Below, piece after piece: positions 1-5,241 of a DNA stretch of 6,835 nt; within the stretch, counting starts at the first letter, position 1; each line of letters opens with the position of its first letter. The stretch covers positions 1 to 6,835 of the forward strand of contig JAITVF010000069.1 of NCBI GenBank assembly GCA_031285945.1, in the 5' to 3' direction. The notes under the pieces are model-generated. The model was not told where the DNA came from, made no database searches, and worked only from the letters and a program-made list of their open reading frames with translations. The stretch is from Oscillospiraceae bacterium. GTDB taxonomy: Bacteria > Bacillota > Clostridia > Oscillospirales > Ruminococcaceae. A program made the translations under genes and the position numbers.

Positions 1-359
1 CTCTGCGGGGGCTGCAGTCACAGCGGGGGGAGGCCGCCGAGGATAAGATAGTGACCTGTATCCAGGGGGAAGTCTTTGACGTTTGCGTCGACACGCGAAA
101 GGACTCGCCTTCCTTCGGCGAGTGGTACGGGGTCAACCTCTCGCCGGAAAACGGGCTTTCGCTTTACGTGCCAAAGGGCTTCGCCCACGGGTACCTTACC
201 ATGACCGAAGATACGAGGGTTTTGTATTTCACAACACAGTTCTATAAACCGGGAGCGGAAAGGGGCTTTCGCTTCGACGAGCCGCGATTTGCCATTGAGT
301 GGCCTCTTTCTCCCCCCTTTATAATGAGCGAAAAGGATAAGAGCTTTTCTTATTTATAG
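1..359 (+). CDS. rfbC: dTDP-4-dehydrorhamnose 3,5-epimerase family protein (RmlC/RfbC-like cupin), 5' end cut off by window
   Basis: Members of this family epimerise C3 and/or C5 of dTDP-4-keto-6-deoxyhexoses in the cytoplasm, as in dTDP-L-rhamnose synthesis. The reading frame is open from base 3 to the TAG at 357-359, giving 118 visible codons against about 180-190 residues for the family, so roughly the first third lies upstream. A GTG at 51 could be mistaken for the start, but the codons before it (LRGLQSQRGEAAEDK) already match the conserved LRGLH(F/Y)QRGE...K segment. Other family landmarks are GEVFDVCVD, the SPSFGEW segment, PKGFAHGY with its conserved His, VLYFTTQFY with the conserved Tyr, RFDEP with the Asp of the catalytic dyad, and a closing LSEKD-like MSEKD. 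The oddity is Gln (codon 15-17) where the catalytic His of LRGLHxQ is expected, so true 3,5-epimerase activity is uncertain. The stop lies 15 bases before the likely glycosyltransferase start, which fits one operon. Family assignment is firm; the substrate is inference. Confidence 0.88.
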   Translation, partial: LRGLQSQRGEAAEDKIVTCIQGEVFDVCVDTRKDSPSFGEWYGVNLSPENGLSLYVPKGFAHGYLTMTEDTRVLYFTTQFYKPGAERGFRFDEPRFAIEWPLSPPFIMSEKDKSFSYL

Positions 360-361
360 CT

Positions 362-366
362 GGGAG
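362..366 (+). promoter_or_regulatory. Shine-Dalgarno site deciding the glycosyltransferase start
   Basis: GGGAG at 362-366 lies 8 bases before the GTG at 375-377. The other in-frame GTG, at 366-368, overlaps this motif and would have no spaced ribosome binding site. The downstream GTG is therefore preferred. Confidence 0.55.
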
Positions 367-374
367 TGATACGG

Positions 375-1901
375 GTGAGCAAGATAATTATCGAGAGAGA
401 ATCGCCCGGCAAGCTTGAGTTCAAAGAGCTGCCCTCACAATGCGCCCTTGGCGGATACTTCTGGCGGGCGGCAAAAAGCAAGGGCTCGCCAAAGCTTTCT
501 GTGGCGGTAATGTCTCACCGCAATCTCGAGTCTCTCAAAGCCTGCGTAGGCTGCCTGCTCGACTTTGCGCCGGCGGGGCTCGATTACGAGCTGGTGCTGA
601 TGGACAACGCCTCAGAGGACGGCGGAGAGACCCTTGCGTTTATGGAATCGGTTTTTCACCCGCGCAAAAAGATAATCGCCATGAAGGACAACATGGGCCC
701 CTACTTTAACGCGGCCCGGGGCTGGAGCGTTTTGTGGAGCCACTGCGAGGGCGACTATATACTCCACCTTAACGACGATCACTTTGTAACCGAAAACGCC
801 ATATTCAACATGATAAGGGCGCTGGACAGCGACGACTCGATCGGAATGGTAAACCCCGTGTCCTCCAACGCGTGGATGGGGCAGAACCCGGGGCTTTCCT
901 TCGGCTCCTCCGAAGAAATGCAGGCCGCCGCTAAGGCCTTCAACGCATATGACCCCAAAAAATGGGAGGAGCGAATCTATGTAGCGGCCGTGGCCTGGAT
1001 GTTCCGCAGGGAGCTTCTCGGCTGCCTTACCCCCGCAAATCCCTTCGGCCCTGAGCTCTGCTACGACATAGCCATACGCCTTGCGGGGTACAGGGTTATG
1101 CTGCTGGGCGACTCCTGGGTGCACCACAACCACGACTACAGCCAAAAGGAAAGCTATGGCTTTGCGGGGGACAGCCCCGCAAAGATAAGGCAGCGCGAAT
1201 ATATCTCACGCTCCACCGCTCATCTCTCCTTCGGGCTTTCTTTTTTCGGCGATATCTGCGCCTTCGAAAAGCCCCTCGCATCTATCATGTCCCCGCCTAT
1301 AAAAGAAACGCCCGCCCTGCTGTCGGTGGACGTAAAGGCGGGGCAGGGGCTTTTGGACTTAAAGAACGCCCTTCGCGCCCGCGGAATCTTTAACGCCACG
1401 AGCGCGGCTTTTTCCTCCGAGGCAAAGTATTACCCCATTCTTTACACGGTTGCCGACGAAGTGATTTTAGACAGAGTCTCGCATATAAGAGAGGCTCTGT
1501 CTGCGCGTAAATTTGATCTTATAATCGCGGGCGTGCCCGTTAACCTCTACCTTGATCCCATGGGCCTGCTCGAAGCGCTGCTCGAAGCCTTAAATCCCGG
1601 CGGGCAGCTTTTGTTCAAGCTGCGCAATACCTCCTCGGCGGCTTACGCGCAAAAAATGCTGGGGATAGCCGACGCCGCCCCCGATATGCCAACCGTTATA
1701 TCTGAAACGACCCTTGCCCAAAGGCTGGCCGCAATGGGCTGCCCCGGCGCCCTTATCCTCCCCGGGGAATTTTTGGGGAGCCATAATGAAATAGAGGCCG
1801 CGAATCTAATATCCGCAAGCTGCCCGGAGGAAAAACGCGAGGAGCTTAGAGCGCGGATGCTTATCAGGGACTTTCACGTCCGGGCAACAAGGCCGGTGTG
1901 A
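375..1901 (+). CDS. Family 2 glycosyltransferase with C-terminal methyltransferase-like domain
   Basis: A two-part cytoplasmic protein of 508 residues from the GTG at 375 (511 if the GTG at 366 is used). Residues about 40-215 form a GT-A glycosyltransferase fold. LSVAVMSHRN is the first strand, ELVLMDNASEDGG matches the VDNxSxDG nucleotide-binding motif, and LHLNDDHF supplies the DxD-like metal/nucleotide-sugar motif (NDD at about 133-135). The downstream region contains VAAVAWMFRRELL. From about residue 313, LLSVDVKAGQG followed by a helix, and then FDLIIAGVPVNLYLDP and LLEALNPGGQLLFKLRN, follow the order of a Rossmann methyltransferase (motif I, then the D-x-hh strand and the LxPGG turn). 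Motif I has Lys where the first Gly of hDhGxGxG is expected and the middle motifs are weak, so SAM binding is doubtful. I see no signal peptide or membrane segment. It sits between sugar-nucleotide genes, so a role in building a surface polysaccharide or glycoprotein glycan is inferred; donor and acceptor are unknown. Confidence 0.82.
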   Translation: MSKIIIERESPGKLEFKELPSQCALGGYFWRAAKSKGSPKLSVAVMSHRNLESLKACVGCLLDFAPAGLDYELVLMDNASEDGGETLAFMESVFHPRKKIIAMKDNMGPYFNAARGWSVLWSHCEGDYILHLNDDHFVTENAIFNMIRALDSDDSIGMVNPVSSNAWMGQNPGLSFGSSEEMQAAAKAFNAYDPKKWEERIYVAAVAWMFRRELLGCLTPANPFGPELCYDIAIRLAGYRVMLLGDSWVHHNHDYSQKESYGFAGDSPAKIRQREYISRSTAHLSFGLSFFGDICAFEKPLASIMSPPIKETPALLSVDVKAGQGLLDLKNALRARGIFNATSAAFSSEAKYYPILYTVADEVILDRVSHIREALSARKFDLIIAGVPVNLYLDPMGLLEALLEALNPGGQLLFKLRNTSSAAYAQKMLGIADAAPDMPTVISETTLAQRLAAMGCPGALILPGEFLGSHNEIEAANLISASCPEEKREELRARMLIRDFHVRATRPV

Positions 1902-1959
1902 CCGCATTAATGGCGGGCCCCATTCGCAATTACGCAATATAGCCGATCGACTATATAAG

Positions 1960-1969
1960 AAGGGAAGGG
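1960..1969 (+). promoter_or_regulatory. Ribosome binding site of the SDR gene
   Basis: A purine-rich AAGGGAAGGG run ends 8 bases before the ATG at 1978 and supports that start. The 76-base gap before it (1902-1977) holds no gene. It contains a weak AATGG/CCATT dyad (1909-1924) and a TATATAAG stretch (1952-1959) with no good -35 partner, so an independent promoter is not established. Confidence 0.6.
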
Positions 1970-1977
1970 CATTTATT

Positions 1978-2862
1978 ATGCAAACGGCAATTGTAACGGG
2001 CGCGGGCGGGTTTATAGGCCTGCATCTGACAGAGGAGCTTACAGGTCACGGCTACAGGGTGTACGCCCTCTGCCGCGAAAAGACCCCGGCGCAAAAAAAG
2101 CTTCTCGCCGGGGTTAGCATATTCACCGATATGGATGACCTTCCCCCCGCCGATGTATTCTACCACCTCGCGTGGGCAAGCGCCTCGGGGCCGGGCAGGG
2201 GCGACCCGCTCATACAGACACGAAACGCGGAGCTCACCCTTAACGCGCTGCTTACCGCCCACCGCCTTGGCTGCAAACGGTTTGTGGGGCTGGGCACCGT
2301 CTATGAAAGGCTGGAGCCGCAGATTGAAAAATCCGGGCGCTTTGGGAACTCCGATTTCTATATCCTCAGCAAAGGGTACTCACACCGGATGGCGGACCAT
2401 CTCGCCTTAAAGTTTGAAACCGACTTTGTCTGGTGCACAATATGCCACCCAGTAGGAAGATATATTAAAAAAGACCAGATGATGGCGTATGTCGTAGCCG
2501 ATCTTCTGGCCGGCAAAAGCACCCCCATGGGCCCCGCCGCTACCCCCTACGACATTGTGTCGGCCAGAGACGTGGCGCAGGGGCTCAGGCTGCTGGGTAG
2601 CGCCGAGCGCCTTTCCCGGCGAGAATACTATATAGGCTCGGGCTCGCCGAGGCCCCTTCACCAATGGCTTGACGAGACTGGCAGGATTCTGGGCGGCGAA
2701 GTCTTTCCCGAAATCGGAAAGCTCCCCGGCGATAATCTGCGCTTTGGCCCCGACTGGTTCGATATCTCCCCCATAGCGGCGGAAACGGGATACCGCCCCA
2801 TAACGGGCTTCGCCGACTCGGTGGCGGAGGTGGCTAAATGGGTGCGGGAGACAGGCGTGTAG
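1978..2862 (+). CDS. NAD-dependent epimerase/dehydratase family protein (extended SDR), probable nucleotide-sugar reductase or epimerase
   Basis: A 294-residue extended short-chain dehydrogenase/reductase, a usual length for enzymes that oxidise, reduce or epimerise nucleotide sugars in the cytoplasm. The N-terminus MQTAIVTGAGGFIG carries the GxxGxxG dinucleotide-binding loop (residues 8-14), followed by a typical helix and GYRVYAL strand. FYHLAW at 61-66 is the conserved strand 4 segment, RFVGLGTVYE at 101-110 contains the Ser/Thr position of the catalytic triad (Thr107), and YILSK at 128-132 is the YxxxK catalytic motif. SARDVAQGL near 195-203 matches the C-terminal substrate-domain signature. 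Preceding genes encode an RmlC-like epimerase and a glycosyltransferase, so it may catalyse the last 4-keto reduction (RmlD/Fcd/abequose-synthase-like role) or a 4-epimerisation. The sequence does not decide between these. Translation starts at ATG 1978 behind a good purine-rich site. It ends 4 bases from the convergent topoisomerase gene. Confidence 0.85.
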   Translation: MQTAIVTGAGGFIGLHLTEELTGHGYRVYALCREKTPAQKKLLAGVSIFTDMDDLPPADVFYHLAWASASGPGRGDPLIQTRNAELTLNALLTAHRLGCKRFVGLGTVYERLEPQIEKSGRFGNSDFYILSKGYSHRMADHLALKFETDFVWCTICHPVGRYIKKDQMMAYVVADLLAGKSTPMGPAATPYDIVSARDVAQGLRLLGSAERLSRREYYIGSGSPRPLHQWLDETGRILGGEVFPEIGKLPGDNLRFGPDWFDISPIAAETGYRPITGFADSVAEVAKWVRETGV

Positions 2863-2871
2863 CGGCCTACA
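2858..2871. other. Small inverted repeat spanning two convergent stop codons
   Basis: TGTAG-CGGC-CTACA makes a 5-bp stem with a 4-base loop. It includes the TAG of the plus-strand SDR gene (2860-2862) and the TAG of the minus-strand topoisomerase gene (2869-2867). No T-run follows on either strand, so it is not a normal intrinsic terminator. It may be chance, or a short structure at the shared 3' ends. Confidence 0.3.
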
Positions 2872-5110
2872 GCGTAAGCTGCTCGCCCTTATCCTCGGCC
2901 CTGGGGAATATTCCCGTACCCGGCAGGCTTTTAACCCGGAAGCGGTGCGGATCCCGCAGAATACCCTCACGGTAGGGGACTACCGTCTCAACCAGGTTCT
3001 TGCGCAGGCTCATCACCTGCACCCCCTGGGTATTTTTGGCGGCCTTGGGGGAAAGCGCCCCGGTATGGATAAGAAGAGTTCTCTCGTTGCTGGCCCTTAT
3101 AAGATACTCCGCGTCCTCCGCAATCTGAAAGATCGCAACCAGGGGGGACTTGTCGGAATAGGCGGCCAAGAGCTTTTTGCGCTTAGTTTTAGTGGCGTAG
3201 CCCAAAAGATCCACCTTGGCAGCCTTGCCGTTTTCGAAGAAGAAGAGCATGTAACCGGAATAATCGGACGTTACCGCCATGAACAGGGCGTTTTCGCCCT
3301 CGTCCATCCCGAGCTTAGCGGGGATGTAGTCGCCCAGGACGCTTGCCTTGGTGTCGGAAAAGTCGTTGGCGCAGGCCTTGTAAACCTGCTGGCGGTCGGT
3401 AAAGAACAAAAGCCCCGCGCTGTTGGAGGCGGCAACCTCCGAAACCACGGCGTCCCCCTCTTTGAGCTTTTGCTCGCCGCTCATCCGCAGGGATTGCGGG
3501 GTTATCTTTTTAAAATAGCCGCCCTTCGTAAAGAAGAGGTGAACGGGGTAATCGGGAACGCTTTCCTCTTCCTCTTCCCCGTTCTCATCCTCGGGGTAGT
3601 ATAGCAATGTTTTGCGTGGCTGGCCGTATTTTTTCGAGGCCTCCATAAGCTCGTTTATGATTATATCGCGTATCCTGTCCGGATTTTTTAGGATATCCCC
3701 AAGGTCGGCCACCTGCGCCTTTAAGGCGTCGGCCTCGTTGAGCCGGCGGAGTATATGCTCGCGGTTTAAGTTGCGAAGCCTTATTTCGGCCACAAACTCG
3801 GCTTGGATTTCGTCTATTCCAAAGCCGATCATCAGGTTGGGTACAACCTCGCTCTCCTGCTGTGTTTCGCGCACGATTCTTATTGCTTTGTCGATATCCA
3901 GCAGTATTTTAGAAAGCCCCGTTAACAGGTGAAGCTTTTCCTTGGTCTTTTTAAGGGTATGAAAGGTTCTGCGCCTGACACATTCCCGGCGAAAGGCGCC
4001 CCACTCGCAAAGGAGCTCCCTCACCCCCATCACACGGGGCGTTCCCGCTATGAGGATATTAAAGTTGCAAGAAAAGCTGTCCTCAAGGGGGGTCATCTTA
4101 AAGAGCTTCTGCATCAGGCGGTCGGGGTCGACGCCCCTTCTCAGGTCTATGGTGAGCTTAAGGCCCGAAAGGTCGGTTTCGTCGCGCATGTCGGCTATTT
4201 CCCGGATTTTACCCGACTTTATGAGATCGACAACCTTATCCATCACGGCCTCGACCGTTGTGGTTGGGGGAATCTCGGTGACGTCGACACAGCCCGAGGC
4301 TTTGTCGAAGGTGTAGCGCGCCCTCACCCGGACGCCCCCTCTGCCGGTGTCGATGATCCTTTGCATATCCTCTTCACGGTAAACGACGTACCCGCCCCCG
4401 GCAAAGTCGGGGGCTCTTAGCGTAGACAGGATATCGTGCCCCGGGTTTTTAAGTATTGCCGCCGCGGTCTCGCATACCTCCTGGAGGTTGAAGGAGCAAA
4501 CTGAAGACGCCATGCCGACGGCGATGCCCATATTGGCGTTTACAAGAATAGACGGAAAGGTAACAGGCAGCAGGGCCGGCTCCTTCATGGTGCCGTCGTA
4601 GTTGTCGGTAAAATCTACCGTGTCGGCGTCTATATCGCAAAAGAGCTCTCTGGCTATGGCCGAAAGCTTAGCCTCTGTATAGCGTGAGGCGGCGCAGGCC
4701 ATATCCCGCGAGTACGCCTTACCGAAATTGCCCTTTGAATCAACCCACGCGTGAAGAAGGGACTCGTTGCCCCGGGCGAGGCGGACCATAGTCTCGTATA
4801 TGGCGGCGTCCCCGTGTGGATTCAGCCGCATGGTCTGGCCGACTATATTAGCCGATTTTGTGCGCGCTCCCGTAAGTAGTCCCATTTTATACATTGTGTA
4901 TAAAAGCTTGCGATGGGACGGCTTAAAGCCGTCGATCTCGGGGATAGCCCGGGAAACGATTACGCTCATGGCGTAGGGCATATAGTTTTTTTCCAGGGTA
5001 TCGGTAATGGGCTGTTCAATTACCACGCCGGCGTTTTCGATAACGGCCTTGGGCTCTTTGCCCCGGGTATTCTTCCCCCCCGGCCCTTTGGGCTCTTTTT
5101 TCAAAGCCAC
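2867..5110 (-). CDS. parC: Type IIA DNA topoisomerase subunit A (topoisomerase IV ParC / GyrA-like)
   Basis: This is the DNA-breaking subunit of an ATP-dependent topoisomerase that acts on chromosomal DNA with the B subunit encoded just upstream. The protein has 747 residues, closer to ParC than to long GyrA proteins. After a Lys/Gly-rich tail (1-24) comes the winged-helix/tower region. Landmarks are YAMSVIVSRAIPEIDGFKP, an altered gate-helix segment NPHGDAAIYE (97-106), AASRYTEAKL with catalytic Tyr144 preceded by Arg143, and GIAVGMA (195-201) near the DNA-bending site. Residues 380-500 form the coiled-coil linker, an acidic patch EDENGEEEEE (507-516) follows, and from about 523 there is a beta-pinwheel C-terminal domain (FFTKGGYFKKI, NTQGVQVM). 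No QRRGGKG-type GyrA box is visible (YATKTKRKK instead), favouring topoisomerase IV over gyrase. The start is GTG 5110; an in-frame TGA at 5122-5120 rules out an earlier start, and the ribosome binding site is weak. ParC against second-type GyrA remains partly inference. Confidence 0.88.
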   Translation of the reverse strand: MALKKEPKGPGGKNTRGKEPKAVIENAGVVIEQPITDTLEKNYMPYAMSVIVSRAIPEIDGFKPSHRKLLYTMYKMGLLTGARTKSANIVGQTMRLNPHGDAAIYETMVRLARGNESLLHAWVDSKGNFGKAYSRDMACAASRYTEAKLSAIARELFCDIDADTVDFTDNYDGTMKEPALLPVTFPSILVNANMGIAVGMASSVCSFNLQEVCETAAAILKNPGHDILSTLRAPDFAGGGYVVYREEDMQRIIDTGRGGVRVRARYTFDKASGCVDVTEIPPTTTVEAVMDKVVDLIKSGKIREIADMRDETDLSGLKLTIDLRRGVDPDRLMQKLFKMTPLEDSFSCNFNILIAGTPRVMGVRELLCEWGAFRRECVRRRTFHTLKKTKEKLHLLTGLSKILLDIDKAIRIVRETQQESEVVPNLMIGFGIDEIQAEFVAEIRLRNLNREHILRRLNEADALKAQVADLGDILKNPDRIRDIIINELMEASKKYGQPRKTLLYYPEDENGEEEEESVPDYPVHLFFTKGGYFKKITPQSLRMSGEQKLKEGDAVVSEVAASNSAGLLFFTDRQQVYKACANDFSDTKASVLGDYIPAKLGMDEGENALFMAVTSDYSGYMLFFFENGKAAKVDLLGYATKTKRKKLLAAYSDKSPLVAIFQIAEDAEYLIRASNERTLLIHTGALSPKAAKNTQGVQVMSLRKNLVETVVPYREGILRDPHRFRVKSLPGTGIFPRAEDKGEQLTL

Positions 5111-5130
5111 TCTATCTGGTCAACCCCCAT
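5101..5130 (-). other. Possible 9-codon leader ORF overlapping the topoisomerase A start
   Basis: On the minus strand ATG (5130-5128) opens nine codons (MGVDQIEWL) and ends with TGA at 5103-5101. It covers the GTG start of the A-subunit gene in another frame. No ribosome binding site precedes it; the bases before the ATG belong to a hairpin. It could be a coupled leader, the trace of a frameshifted longer N-terminus, or chance, which is the most likely. Confidence 0.15.
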
Positions 5131-5132
5131 AT

Positions 5133-5153
5133 AGCTGCTGAAAAACAGCAGCT
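5133..5153 (-). promoter_or_regulatory. Perfect stem-loop in the leader of the topoisomerase A gene
   Basis: AGCTGCTG and CAGCAGCT form a perfect 8-bp stem closing a 5-base loop (AAAAA on plus, UUUUU in the minus-strand transcript). It lies 22 bases upstream of the GTG start at 5110, in the gap between the B and A subunit genes. Neither strand has a T-run after the stem, so it is not a classical terminator. An RNA stability or processing element, or a modulator of A-subunit translation, is inferred. Confidence 0.5.
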
Positions 5154-5183
5154 TAAAAATAGCGAGCCCTATGGGCCGTGTGA

Positions 5184-5215
5184 ATTATAAATGCATGGGC
5201 AGCGCACTTTGTCCG
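5184..5215 (-). promoter_or_regulatory. Possible internal promoter for the topoisomerase A gene
   Basis: On the minus strand a perfect TATAAT (5189-5184) stands in a GC-rich gap. The nearest -35-like hexamer is CGGACA (5215-5210, 4 of 6 matches to TTGACA), but the 20-base spacer is longer than the usual 16-18. If used, transcription would start near 5177 and give a leader of about 65 bases that includes the stem-loop at 5133-5153. The A subunit could then be made apart from the B subunit. The evidence is the -10 box only. Confidence 0.25.
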
Positions 5216-5241
5216 CGCTAACGGCTATGCGCTATAGGCTA

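Noticed and set aside
612..1145. Minus-strand open frame of 177 codons inside the glycosyltransferase gene
   Set aside because: Low-complexity Val/Gly/His-rich translation opposite clear GT2 motifs; a shadow frame.
1902..1977. Possible promoter TATATAAG and AATGG/CCATT dyad before the SDR gene
   Set aside because: No convincing -35 at 16-18 bases, and a start from this -10 would fall on the ribosome binding site. The dyad is short with no T-run.
2904..2915. Perfect 12-base palindrome GGGAATATTCCC
   Set aside because: It lies inside the coding region of the topoisomerase A C-terminus, has no loop or T-run, and is explained by codons.
2945..4420. Long open frames on the plus strand (2945-3604 and 3929-4420) opposite the topoisomerase A gene
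   Set aside because: They are antisense to a well-conserved protein, show no recognisable domain, and are expected in GC-rich coding DNA.
5155..5176. Possible minus-strand intrinsic terminator after the B-subunit gene (GCCC/GGGC stem, then T5)
   Set aside because: The stem is only 4 bp and the T-run begins 6 bases after it, so it is too weak to annotate as a terminator; kept only as part of the leader observation.
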